Assembly: GCA_905182125.1 (NCBI GenBank)
Contig: CAJJAV010000013.1
Span: 1-41,379, forward strand
DNA: 41,379 bases
Direction: 5' to 3'
DNA from: an uncultured Candidatus Poseidoniales archaeon
GTDB lineage: Archaea > Thermoplasmatota > Poseidoniia > Poseidoniales > Poseidoniaceae
Each line of letters starts with the position of its first letter. The stretch's first letter is position 1. Under the pieces are notes generated by a model. The model did no database searches, was not told where the DNA came from, and was given only the letters and a program-made list of their open reading frames with translations. Made by a program: the position numbers and the translations under genes. Of the stretch, positions 17,290 through 25,796 are shown one piece after another.

Positions 17290-17748
17290 TCACTCGACCA
17301 TCAGTCGGAGCTCTTCTCGCTTGTATCGCCAATCGGATGGCAAGCGACCTTCGCTCTTGTAATAGTTCGCCAATCGGCGAATCTTGGCTTCGGTGATTTC
17401 GAGGGAACGTTGGTTGTGGAGGTCTTTGTGGTTGCCACTGGAAACGTGGTTGATGATCCCGACTGCTTGACGCATGAGGTTCATCATGTCTTCAGGGTAT
17501 GTCCCACCGATGTCGTTCTCAGCGAGAACGGCGCCGATGCGCTTACCGAGCACCAGGCGGACGTCAGGGACAGCGTGTTGGTCCCGGAGAATGGTACCGA
17601 TATCAGCAGATGATTTTCCTGCCTTTCCGAGGTCGAGAATCAACTCAGTAACTGCCTTAGCGTCCGTGTTGGACCACTCGGGTGCTTCGCTGACAAATGG
17701 CTTACTTGAGCCGCTCTTTCCTTTGCGTGACTTGTACATACGTGCCAT
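17290..17748 (-). CDS. rps15: Ribosomal protein uS15, archaeal/eukaryal type
   Basis: Small-subunit ribosomal protein that binds the central domain of 16S rRNA. The 152-residue length and the N-terminus MARMYKSRKGKSGSSKP are those of the archaeal form with its 60-residue extension. LRDQHAVPDVRLVLGKRI, YPEDMMNLMRQAV, GNHKDLHNQRSLEITEAKIRRL (in part) and ANYYKSEGRLPSDWRY match the conserved core in order. A GGAGAT Shine-Dalgarno lies 5 bases before the ATG. It sits 111 bases downstream of arcS on the same strand and is followed by the DHH-like gene, a neighbour pair known in other archaea. Confidence 0.97.
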   Translation of the reverse strand: MARMYKSRKGKSGSSKPFVSEAPEWSNTDAKAVTELILDLGKAGKSSADIGTILRDQHAVPDVRLVLGKRIGAVLAENDIGGTYPEDMMNLMRQAVGIINHVSSGNHKDLHNQRSLEITEAKIRRLANYYKSEGRLPSDWRYKREELRLMVE

Positions 17749-17859
17749 AAGGACATCTCCAAGGAAACCAGCGACTTGTCACCCCTTCTTAATCGCTCCG
17801 CTAGATTTGGACGCTAGGAGACGGTGCCAATCGAGGCACTGAACCCCCGAAAGCCGAGG

Positions 17860-19635
17860 TCAGAGCCGTTGATGGGACTTTGCCAGCCGACCGGGAGTCG
17901 TTGGCCATTCCCAACCAGGGGCATGAGCACGAGCTAGGCCGACCACCTTGCCGTCTTGGTAGACCAAGAGATCTGAACCGCAACGGATATTTTTATCAAA
18001 ACGTTCGACGATGGCGCCAAAGATGTCGCCCTTCCAAGGTTTGTCTGGATGAAGATGAACTTCGGGAAGAGCGTTTGCTGAAGCTAAATCGTGCACAACG
18101 GATTTGGCAAGTGCAAAACCGCCCCTGTCAATTGACCACAAAGCGACTTGGTTTCCTTCCTTTTCAAGTCGGTACCGTGGAGGTTTCCCTCGAACTTTTA
18201 GCGGAGCAACCCATGCATCACTCAGCATTGTTTTTCGAGCAACGCTGGAGAACGTATCCAGGAGCATTCGTTCATTTTTACGGCCTCGAGCGCTGAATTC
18301 ATCCACTGCTTCATGCACCGCTTTGGTCAAACGTTCGAGGGCCTCATGGCTGCCTGCCCCCTCACCCAACCGGGTATCGATCACTGGGATTGTCTCATGA
18401 TGCAATTCCATGCCAGAATGGTTCACTACGCGCTTGTAATCATGGCGGTCAATAAGGCATTTGAACATCCGTTCGATTCGGCTGCGTTCATCACGTGTCC
18501 AGTCCCCAGTGACTGGGACGTCATAGTGGGCAGCGGGCCATACATCTTCCAAATCCCTTGGCACCAGGCCAAGGGGGGAAGTCACCATAACTTCGTGGCA
18601 AGCGCTGGTTCCGATGGCTCGAATAAAACGTCCGTGCGACTTCGAAAATCGGTATGGTTTTCTGGCCGAGCAGGGGAGCAGAATAAGGATGGTATCCAAT
18701 CCTTCAGGCGCCTGATAGGTTTTACTCATGAAGGATTCCCAATCGCTGATCAGCGGATCAGTCTGAATCGAAACACTGTGGCAAGGGAAGGCATGGGTGC
18801 GAGCAACATGTGAACTTAGCAAGCCAGGGACAGTAGCGCAAAGTGCATCATGACGACGAAGGTGTTCGACGGAGCGAGCGCTGTTGAGCGATTGACGATC
18901 TACGAGGGCTCGCATCTGATCTGAGGCCATGGCTGAGCGAACTTCACCAATGGCGATGTTCCAATGTTCGACTTGCTTCTCCATGGTTGCAGACTCTCCC
19001 ATCGATTCAACGCAATGGCGTGGGCCTTGGCCAGTAAGTAAGACACCAGCGGCGTTGGCTTGGCGGCTACGTGAAAGATCAAACAAGTCAACCCCGAACC
19101 ATGTCAGGAGAGCGACATTGTCGGGGCCGCCCAGACCTGGAGTCCACAGTAAAGCGCCTGGAAACCTACGCTTGAGGACAGTGATTGCTTCGACCAAACG
19201 GCCGGGCTGAGCTGCAAGTTGCAATGCATCGACAAGAACCACCACATCAGGCCGGAGGTCTGCACTCATGAGCCCATCATCATGGTTCAGCCGTTGCCAT
19301 GACACAGGCAAGAGTTGTGCTGTTCCCGCTGGTTCACCAGCATCTGCTTCTTCCAGAGAAGGAGGGAGGACGTGGCCAACCGATACATCCCATTCAGGTG
19401 AGATCTTATCGAAATCCGGAGGCGAAAGCGGTAACCGACTTCGAAGGGTCAAAGTTGAGGGAATATCGGTTGTGCTGGAGGATTCAAAGGGAGCGAGGCT
19501 TGGGTCAACATCGATGTCTCCATCGAGCAACACAAGCGCTGGTGTGAACGCAATGGGTTGCTTACGGTCCCCCAAAGCCCACAGGCGTGCGAACCGATGA
19601 CGAGCACTAACACTTCGACCTAACCCCTCGTCCAT
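17860..19635 (-). CDS. arcS: Archaeosine synthase (tRNA-guanine transglycosylase-like, PUA domain)
   Basis: ArcS converts preQ0 at position 15 in the D-loop of archaeal tRNA to archaeosine. The protein has 591 residues, a normal length. The N-terminal part is a divergent TGT-like barrel (VVVLVDALQL, GALLWTPGLGGP, WFGVDLFDLSR; residues about 130-190) without a full TGT active site. The signature PCSARKPYRFSKSH lies at 321-334. The C-terminus is a PUA domain (GDIFGAIVERFD, IRCGSDLLVYQDGKVVGLARA; about 530-580), which binds the tRNA. The start ATG at 19635 has no Shine-Dalgarno. It is the first gene of a group followed by rps15 and the DHH-like gene. The transglycosylase TgtA is not in this window. 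Confidence 0.93.
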   Translation of the reverse strand: MDEGLGRSVSARHRFARLWALGDRKQPIAFTPALVLLDGDIDVDPSLAPFESSSTTDIPSTLTLRSRLPLSPPDFDKISPEWDVSVGHVLPPSLEEADAGEPAGTAQLLPVSWQRLNHDDGLMSADLRPDVVVLVDALQLAAQPGRLVEAITVLKRRFPGALLWTPGLGGPDNVALLTWFGVDLFDLSRSRQANAAGVLLTGQGPRHCVESMGESATMEKQVEHWNIAIGEVRSAMASDQMRALVDRQSLNSARSVEHLRRHDALCATVPGLLSSHVARTHAFPCHSVSIQTDPLISDWESFMSKTYQAPEGLDTILILLPCSARKPYRFSKSHGRFIRAIGTSACHEVMVTSPLGLVPRDLEDVWPAAHYDVPVTGDWTRDERSRIERMFKCLIDRHDYKRVVNHSGMELHHETIPVIDTRLGEGAGSHEALERLTKAVHEAVDEFSARGRKNERMLLDTFSSVARKTMLSDAWVAPLKVRGKPPRYRLEKEGNQVALWSIDRGGFALAKSVVHDLASANALPEVHLHPDKPWKGDIFGAIVERFDKNIRCGSDLLVYQDGKVVGLARAHAPGWEWPTTPGRLAKSHQRL

Positions 19636-19719
19636 GGTTCGGCCTGTGGCCTATGCTTCTTGAAAGATTGGAAACAATTCCTGCCCTAAGTTCAAAGCGA
19701 GCCTCCACCACCAACGCTC

Positions 19720-21948
19720 ATGGACGGCGCTCGAACATCGGCTCAAGCCCTCGGTTTGGCCATGGTGTTCCTCGTAGTGGCAATGGCCATTCCAGTGCAA
19801 GGTGTTGATAGCGGCGAAGATTCCGCTGACCGTGAGACATTGCGCGACGGGCGAGTTATCGGTGTGCACACGATGCCAGACCTGACCTATGAACGAACAT
19901 GGCCCATGCGTCAAGGAGAATGGGCGAGCATTGGCGTGGATTGTGACCAATGCACCGTCGTGATCGAAGTGGACGGGTCACCCCAAGAAGTCACATCGAC
20001 CCTCAATATCCAAGCCGTCAGTGATGGGACAGCGAGCATGTCCATCACCTCCCCAATCGAGGAATTCGTCGCATTCTCGCTGATTGAAACCATCGATGAA
20101 CACCACCCCACCGTCCGTCCAAGTCCCGGTGAAGCACTGGCGTTTGAACCTGCATGGGTGTGTGATGCAGGAGTACCTTGCTTTGACTTGAATCAAAGCC
20201 TCGAATCAACGCCTTCCACCGAGTTCACCTCCGATCAATTCCTCCTCGGTGTCTTGGAACAGAACCTTGCGGAACATCTGTCGGTACCTGTGACAGCGGG
20301 CACCACCATGGAACTCCAATTCCTCCATGCCACCTCTGACCTGTTTTTGGAGGTCTACCACCAGGGTGATGAAGAACAGTTGATGGAAACAAACATCACG
20401 CACCTTCACCAACTTCCAATCAATGATCGTCCATCACCCACCTACTGGCATGCAGACAGCGATGGAAGGTTCATCCTGAAAATTTCAAGTCAATCTCCAA
20501 ACACAGCCTATGCGTTGAAGCGAGTCCTCCTTTCCGCTGATGCTGAATCTCAAGTGATAGAAATGTCAGGCTCGACAATCGTCGAGGGGCACCATGAGAA
20601 GAACATCGCCCTCGCGACCAATGACACACACGTCATCATCGGTGAGGCGCTTCATGGGAACGTCACTGGAGAGTGGGAACAACTGGTCAACGGCGATTGG
20701 TTGTCAAGCAATCCAGTGCACTTTTCAACAGATGACCCAATCCATCTCTACCCATACCCAAACGCCTCTGCTTATCGGCTGCAACTTGTAGGGCAACGCT
20801 TTGCTGTGGAACTCAGCGCAATGAATTTTGCCGACCTTGGAGGGGATTCTGATGCACCATCCCTTCGCCCTTCTAGCATCCTTATGGAGAACAGTTCATG
20901 GCCAAAATTACATGCACCTAGTGAACCAGTTGCCGGTGAATTAACCCTTGCCATTCACGATACTGCTGACGTCTACAAGATCGAAATTGAAGGGTTTGAA
21001 GAATCGCTTCATCTGGTCCAAGTCAAGGTGCTAAGCGAGGATTTAGATGTTCTTCGTCTGGAGATGTGGGACATTGATCAAATCTCATGGGAAGTGGTCG
21101 ATTTCCGCGACGTGGAACGCGTCAATGGCAAATTGCAGAGTGCTCTGGAATTGACTCCAGGAACTCATTTTGTTCGAGTATCGCATACCGATGCAGTCAA
21201 CGTAACCAACCACACATGGGGCAAGCACGTCCAACCGGTCAGTTACATGATCTCCACAGGCTACACGATGATTGACGAAGGAAACGAACCTTACTTCCCA
21301 CCAGATGAAGCCACCGTGATGTGGGGCGGAGTCGCCCGTTGGGTCATGGGTCTGTTGTTTTTACTTCCTTGCCTTTACTTTGCAGTGTCCTTTGTATCAA
21401 ACCGGAATTTAGCCCTCAAAATGTCGACGAAAACAGAACAGCTCGCTTGGTTTAAATCTCAGATGGACACAGGGATAACTGCTCCAACATCGTTGCGAAA
21501 GTCACTGGACAAATCGCTTCAAGCAATCGCACAACTGGATTGGGCCACAGCGTGCTCAACATGGGGCCCCACCGATGGGGAGCACAGAACGGATGGCCTG
21601 GCAATGGCAGTTTGGTCGCTTGATCCAAGATTGGCTAAAAACGAAAACACACATCCGATTATGCTCGGCATCCATGTTCTTCAAGGCCAATGGGAATTAG
21701 CAGCACTCCGATTTGACGCACCGGAAGGGCAGGCCTGGGAAGTCGTTGGCGTTGAACCTAAATTCCTGCATCGCGGCGAAGAGGTTTTTGTTGATACAAT
21801 GCGTCAAGGGAACCTTACATTCCTCACACTCGAATTGAGAGGGTCAGCAAATAGCGTCGACATCGAACTCAACGGTCGATGTGATGGTGAACCAATGGCT
21901 GCACGAATCCCGCACACCCTTCACATGCAGATGCATGAAGAAGAATGA
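19720..21948 (+). CDS. Membrane-anchored surface protein with PPC-like beta domains and a large cytosolic domain
   Basis: A 742-residue protein of no named family. It has a signal sequence (residues about 10-28) and a beta-rich ectodomain with two close Cys pairs (CDQC and CDAGVPC). One segment, DTADVYKIEIEG through LTPGTHFVRVSH (about 410-490), resembles bacterial pre-peptidase C-terminal (PPC) domains. One transmembrane helix lies at about 538-560 (VARWVMGLLFLLPCLYFAV). About 180 residues then face the cytosol, starting with a helical part (KSLDKSLQAIAQLDWATA) and ending with a beta-rich part. The large inner domain suggests a link between an outside ligand and an inside partner. It is divergent from arcS, with no clear promoter in the 84-base gap, and convergent with dnaJ with no base between the two stops. 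Confidence 0.87.
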   Translation: MDGARTSAQALGLAMVFLVVAMAIPVQGVDSGEDSADRETLRDGRVIGVHTMPDLTYERTWPMRQGEWASIGVDCDQCTVVIEVDGSPQEVTSTLNIQAVSDGTASMSITSPIEEFVAFSLIETIDEHHPTVRPSPGEALAFEPAWVCDAGVPCFDLNQSLESTPSTEFTSDQFLLGVLEQNLAEHLSVPVTAGTTMELQFLHATSDLFLEVYHQGDEEQLMETNITHLHQLPINDRPSPTYWHADSDGRFILKISSQSPNTAYALKRVLLSADAESQVIEMSGSTIVEGHHEKNIALATNDTHVIIGEALHGNVTGEWEQLVNGDWLSSNPVHFSTDDPIHLYPYPNASAYRLQLVGQRFAVELSAMNFADLGGDSDAPSLRPSSILMENSSWPKLHAPSEPVAGELTLAIHDTADVYKIEIEGFEESLHLVQVKVLSEDLDVLRLEMWDIDQISWEVVDFRDVERVNGKLQSALELTPGTHFVRVSHTDAVNVTNHTWGKHVQPVSYMISTGYTMIDEGNEPYFPPDEATVMWGGVARWVMGLLFLLPCLYFAVSFVSNRNLALKMSTKTEQLAWFKSQMDTGITAPTSLRKSLDKSLQAIAQLDWATACSTWGPTDGEHRTDGLAMAVWSLDPRLAKNENTHPIMLGIHVLQGQWELAALRFDAPEGQAWEVVGVEPKFLHRGEEVFVDTMRQGNLTFLTLELRGSANSVDIELNGRCDGEPMAARIPHTLHMQMHEEE

Positions 21949-23079
21949 TCACTTTCGTCGCTCATCTGCGTCCTGCTTGATGCGTTCAAGCATGTCTTTG
22001 GGGGCGAGTGAAGGTTTGATTTCCAGAAGGGTCTTTTTGGTTTTCTTATCCAGCTTTTTCGGCATGTGCAACTTTACCAGAACAATTACGTCGCCTCTGC
22101 CACCAGAGCGGCGACCAGGTAAGCCACGTTTTCGAATTTCAAGGGTCTCGCCTGAGTTCGTTCCTGCTGGAACTTTAATGGTTAGATTTTTTCCATCCAG
22201 ATGTTCGATGTTAATGGAGGTGCCAAGCACCAGATCAGCATAACCCAAAGGTAAGGACATAATTAAATCGGGTCCAGAGCGTTCAAACCATGGATGCTCT
22301 TCAACCTCAATTTCAATGAAAAGATCACCTTGCTGTCCCTTCCCTTGAGGTGCTGGTTGACCGCGACCCCGCATGCGAAGTCGAGTCCCTTCTTCGGCTC
22401 CAGCTGGAACGTTAAATCGAAGGGTGGTGGATTTCATCGCTTGTCCAGTCCCATCACAAGGGGAACATGAGACGGCTGATGTTTGACCAGCGCCATGGCA
22501 TGTGGGGCATTCCCGCACCACATCTTGAACAAATGGACCAACACTTTGACGCATCCGAACCCGACCCTGCCCGCTGCAATCTGAGCAGGTTTTGGTTTTG
22601 CCACCTTCAGCACCGCTGCCGTCGCATTCATCGCACGATGTTGGGAGTTCAAGTTCCGTTTCTTCAGTGCTACCGGAATAAATGTCGAACAAACTCACCG
22701 TGTGAAGGAGGCGTATGTCGCTGCCCCGTCGACGACCAGATCGACCACCACTGCCGCCACCACCACCAAAGATGTTGGAAAAGAAATCGCCTCCTAGGAT
22801 ATCTTCGAAATTAACATTGAAACCGCCACCACCAAAGCCGCCGAATGGCGAACCTGAAGGTCCATCATGGCCAAACCGGTCGAACTGAGCACGCTTTTCA
22901 GCATCTGAGAGAACGGCATAAGCCTCTTGAATTTCTTTGAATTTATCTTCGGCATTTTCCTCAGTGCTTCGGTCTGGGTGGTACTTTCGGGCCAGACTTC
23001 GGAAAGCATTTTTCAAGTCGCTTTCAGTAGCGTTCTTTTCGACGCCAAGAACTTCATAATAGTCACGCTTGCCAGACAT
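21949..23079 (-). CDS. dnaJ: Chaperone DnaJ (Hsp40, type I)
   Basis: Co-chaperone that stimulates the DnaK ATPase and binds unfolded clients. The J domain (residues 5-70) contains RKYHPDRS with the HPD motif. A Gly/Phe-rich linker follows (GGFGGGGFNVNFEDILGG). The zinc domain has four CxxCxGxG units (CDECDGSG, CSDCSGQG, CPTCHGAG, CSPCDGTG). The C-terminal substrate domains include VPAGAEEGTRLRMRGRG and VPAGTNSGETLEIRKRG. The length of 376 residues is normal. ATG at 23079 (MSGKRDYYEVLG) follows a GGTGAT Shine-Dalgarno; in-frame GTG and ATG codons just upstream are less likely starts. dnaK and grpE are not in the window, although they usually neighbour dnaJ. Confidence 0.97.
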   Translation of the reverse strand: MSGKRDYYEVLGVEKNATESDLKNAFRSLARKYHPDRSTEENAEDKFKEIQEAYAVLSDAEKRAQFDRFGHDGPSGSPFGGFGGGGFNVNFEDILGGDFFSNIFGGGGGSGGRSGRRRGSDIRLLHTVSLFDIYSGSTEETELELPTSCDECDGSGAEGGKTKTCSDCSGQGRVRMRQSVGPFVQDVVRECPTCHGAGQTSAVSCSPCDGTGQAMKSTTLRFNVPAGAEEGTRLRMRGRGQPAPQGKGQQGDLFIEIEVEEHPWFERSGPDLIMSLPLGYADLVLGTSINIEHLDGKNLTIKVPAGTNSGETLEIRKRGLPGRRSGGRGDVIVLVKLHMPKKLDKKTKKTLLEIKPSLAPKDMLERIKQDADERRK

Positions 23080-23139
23080 CACCATCACCCAATGCCGTGT
23101 CGTGTCGTAGGCCCTCTTTCAACTTCTCGTAGGAGGCAA

Positions 23140-24090
23140 TCAAACATCGAGTCCGCAATGAGGGCAGAAGCGTTCTCCCTCTGGCACAGGATTTTGACAA
23201 CCCTTGCATCGATTGCCTTGGACTGGAGCAGGTTGGTTGATTGGAGCTGAGGTGGACAAAGGCGTGGCGAACATCGCCATCGACTCAATGCTGTTTGGGT
23301 TGAGGTTGGAATCGGGCTTGTCCCATGCAGAGGTTTTTTGGGGTTCGGAGGCATTTGAAGTGTTGACAACCACTTCACCGGCAGTGTTCAATGTTGAGTC
23401 AATCCCCCCCTCGTCACTCATGGAAGTCAGTTTCAAAGTGCTGTCATTTTGCGATTGGTTCGAAGTGCGAAGTGGAGCAACAGGTCGTTGAGCGATGACA
23501 GGATCGGCAGAAGCAGCAGCATGCAAACGGGATTGACGCCGGTTTTCTCGTCGCTCTGCAGCGTCATGTCGTCCAAAAATGCCGCCCACAACGTCGAGAA
23601 GGGAATCCATTGGAGATTTTTTCCGAACTGCACCAATTGTCGAACCGACGCCTTGTTCTCGGTCGGCCCGTTGAACGCGGTTTGCATCGGTGAGCATGGT
23701 CACATCAACCCGATCATCTTCATCAACGGTCATTTCTGGTGCTTCGCCATCAATGCTTGAAACTTGGCCGCTAAGTTTGAGTTGGGCCTCAGCAGAAAGT
23801 TCGGAACCAAGGGCTGCGTTGCTTTGCCAAACGCCGGCTTCCTCTGCGTCGTAGACTTTCTTCATTCGCTTCATGACTTGGGAACGGTGGAATTCATGGT
23901 CCCGGACGGTTGATGATTTCCTCCACAAAATGACGGCAAGAATGAGGGCAACCGCATACCAGACATACATGAGTGTTGATTCGACCTTGAACATTTCACG
24001 GAGCGGTGTCACCGTCAGATGCACCAAAGACATCAACAAAAGGGGCAGAGCAGCAATGCCCTTGGAGGTCGCACTATGTTCATTCGCCAT
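23140..24090 (-). CDS. Membrane protein with an N-terminal helix pair and a C-terminal zinc ribbon
   Basis: A 316-residue protein with two transmembrane helices near the N-terminus (ALPLLLMSLVHLTV and YVWYAVALILAVILW; residues about 11-55). A charged, low-complexity linker of about 230 residues follows, rich in Ser, Asp and Asn. The C-terminus is a zinc ribbon of the two-CxxC type (CKGCQNPVPEGERFCPHCG). With both helices spanning the membrane, linker and ribbon lie in the cytosol. I do not know its function; such ribbons often dock on other proteins. The start at ATG 24090 is set by a GGAGG 8 bases upstream. The open frame to 24159 would overlap the glycosyltransferase stop. It lies between the glycosyltransferase and dnaJ on the same strand. 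Confidence 0.82.
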   Translation of the reverse strand: MANEHSATSKGIAALPLLLMSLVHLTVTPLREMFKVESTLMYVWYAVALILAVILWRKSSTVRDHEFHRSQVMKRMKKVYDAEEAGVWQSNAALGSELSAEAQLKLSGQVSSIDGEAPEMTVDEDDRVDVTMLTDANRVQRADREQGVGSTIGAVRKKSPMDSLLDVVGGIFGRHDAAERRENRRQSRLHAAASADPVIAQRPVAPLRTSNQSQNDSTLKLTSMSDEGGIDSTLNTAGEVVVNTSNASEPQKTSAWDKPDSNLNPNSIESMAMFATPLSTSAPINQPAPVQGNRCKGCQNPVPEGERFCPHCGLDV

Positions 24091-24098
24091 TGCCATCC

Positions 24099-24103
24099 CC
24101 TCC
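24099..24103 (-). promoter_or_regulatory. Shine-Dalgarno GGAGG fixing the start of the zinc-ribbon membrane protein
   Basis: On the minus strand GGAGG is followed by an 8-base spacer and then ATG at 24090. The alternative ATG 6 bases earlier would leave only 2 bases of spacer, and the far upstream start at 24159 has no such motif. This is why the shorter gene was chosen. Confidence 0.6.
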
Positions 24104-24155
24104 TTTGGTTCGAACCTCGCTTCATGTATGTTCCCGTTGCATGCTTCGCGAGAAA

Positions 24156-25190
24156 TCAACGATCGGATGCTGCGCCGCCTTTACGAACCAATCCATCCAC
24201 AAGCCCCAAAGAAAAACTTGTATGAAGAACAATCATGCAAAGTGGGAAGCCAAGCAACAACGAGAACCGCCCAAATCGGAAGGCCATTCGCACGCCTTCG
24301 ACAGACAAAACAAGGAGATAAGCCACCAATGGCACAGGAGCGAATGGGTGTTGAAGAGCAAAGAGCACAACGGTCAACAACAAGCCAAACCAAGGCAGGT
24401 ATTCTCGAAGACTCAGCCGTGATGGATGCTTGAGTACCGTTTTTGTTCTCCAAAAACCGTACCTATGACCCATTCGCCACCACCGTTTCAAACTGGACCT
24501 CTTGGTCATGTGAACCTGGGTTTTTGGGGTTCGCCACAATGCATAACCTGCTGCTGAAAGTCGCATTGACAGATCACTGTCTTGGCTCGAAATAAAGGCT
24601 TCATCCCACCCACCGATATCTGTCAAAGCTGAACGCTTGTGCAATACGAAGGCAGGAATGCGACATGGCGATGCTTCTGTGAAGGTGTCAAATTGCCCTC
24701 CACCGCTCCCAAAAGGGGAATTGAGGGTGGCTTCAATCCAGCATTCAACCGTTCGTAATTCTCCTTGCCTTGGCACCACTCGACTGCCAAGAGCCGCTAA
24801 TGGACGCTGTTCCATCTGGCTGATTCTTTGCCATTCCGTGGAAAGGTGTTCTAAGTGAGTTGGGGCGACCGTGCTATGACCAATGAGTTCGAGAACATGA
24901 GTTACATCTTCGTGAAGCAAATCCATAGCCTGGTTTCGACCCTGAGCGACGAATTTACCTGTGTTGTGGTGCAGTTCGATTTTTGGACCATCGGATGCTT
25001 TCGATCGTTGAATGGCCTCTTGAACCAACACTTGGGTTTGATCCGATGATCCGCCGTCCATCACGAGCACCGAATGTTTGACAGAGGGGAATGTTTGGTT
25101 GATCAGTGCATCGAGGCATGCCTGGATGTGTTGCTCTTCGTTGAGGACAGGAAGAACAGTGACGATGTTCAGTTCAAATCCCTCCCCCAT
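24156..25190 (-). CDS. Family 2 (GT-A) glycosyltransferase, membrane-associated
   Basis: Transfers a sugar from a nucleotide donor, probably at the inner face of the membrane, for surface glycans or protein glycosylation. The N-terminal GT-A domain starts IVTVLPVLNEEQHI and has the nucleotide-binding segment VMDGGSSDQT (residues about 42-52). The acceptor-side motif GGWDEAFISSQDSDLSMRL is near 195-215; QDSDLS corresponds to the usual ED-L signature. RWWRMGHRYG lies in the loop before the membrane part. The last 90 residues hold about three hydrophobic helices (YLPWFGLLLTVVLFAL, PVPLVAYLLVLSV, LLLGFPLCMIVLHTSF). The length of 344 is typical. The gene heads the group with the zinc-ribbon protein and dnaJ. 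The sugar donor cannot be inferred. Confidence 0.92.
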   Translation of the reverse strand: MGEGFELNIVTVLPVLNEEQHIQACLDALINQTFPSVKHSVLVMDGGSSDQTQVLVQEAIQRSKASDGPKIELHHNTGKFVAQGRNQAMDLLHEDVTHVLELIGHSTVAPTHLEHLSTEWQRISQMEQRPLAALGSRVVPRQGELRTVECWIEATLNSPFGSGGGQFDTFTEASPCRIPAFVLHKRSALTDIGGWDEAFISSQDSDLSMRLSAAGYALWRTPKTQVHMTKRSSLKRWWRMGHRYGFWRTKTVLKHPSRLSLREYLPWFGLLLTVVLFALQHPFAPVPLVAYLLVLSVEGVRMAFRFGRFSLLLGFPLCMIVLHTSFSLGLVDGLVRKGGAASDR

Positions 25191-25247
25191 GGTGGTGGGT
25201 TTGTCTTGGAGATTTTCACCTCTTCGCTTTCTTCAATCCCGAAAGGC

Positions 25248-25796
25248 ATGTTCATGTGCAACCTTCGTTCAGCCAAAGACATGGACCATCCTCTTGTCCG
25301 ATTGAACGGGATTGATGAAGACGTGCATGTTCGTATCGAAACAAAACTCGAAGGCGCTGATGATCCGAACCAAGTGGCTGACGCAGTCCATGCCTTGTTT
25401 CCTGAATTCCCCCTCCCAGAAGATGCCGTTCACCCTGAATTCGGCAAAGCCAGCAATGCTCTATGGTCTGCTGAAAAGGTCCCTATTGACCAATTTCTGA
25501 GGATGTTGCACACACAACGCATCCTCGACACTGCCCTCGATGCCATCGGGCGCAACCTGACTGGTGAAAGCACCTTTTTCTTTCTCTCAAGACAAGCCGC
25601 ATTATCTTCAAAGGTAGCGTTTCCCCTCCCCGATGAATCACCTCTCGGTGGTGTGATTCAAGTCACGCTTACTTCCCCTGCACTTCACGATTGGCTTCAT
25701 GCTGCGACGTGGCACAAAGGGCGAGACTCTGTACCGAGGTCGGTTAACGATGACCGTGCAATGGAAAAGGACGGCGAAGCGAGCACCTGGGTTTAG
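25248..25796 (+). CDS. UPF0201 (DUF54) archaeal RNA-binding-type protein
   Basis: A 182-residue cytosolic protein of the archaeal UPF0201 family, whose members have an RNA-binding-like fold and are often linked to coenzyme A kinase or exosome genes; the precise role is unknown. VHVRIETKLEGADDPNQVADAVHALFPEF (residues about 25-52) is the first strand-helix unit. LHTQRILDTALDAIGRN and TFFFLSRQAALSSKVAF (about 84-124) are the family signatures, followed by PLGGVIQVTL. The frame is open back to 25074, but that extension runs into the divergent glycosyltransferase, so ATG 25248 (or 25254) is preferred. The TAG stop overlaps the stop of the convergent peptidase-Nudix gene by 4 bases. Confidence 0.88.
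   Translation: MFMCNLRSAKDMDHPLVRLNGIDEDVHVRIETKLEGADDPNQVADAVHALFPEFPLPEDAVHPEFGKASNALWSAEKVPIDQFLRMLHTQRILDTALDAIGRNLTGESTFFFLSRQAALSSKVAFPLPDESPLGGVIQVTLTSPALHDWLHAATWHKGRDSVPRSVNDDRAMEKDGEASTWV

Noticed and set aside
17824-17839. Hairpin GTGCC-6-GGCAC between arcS and rps15
   Set aside because: Only a 5-base-pair stem with no following T-run on the transcribed strand. Too weak to call a terminator or an rps15 autoregulatory site.
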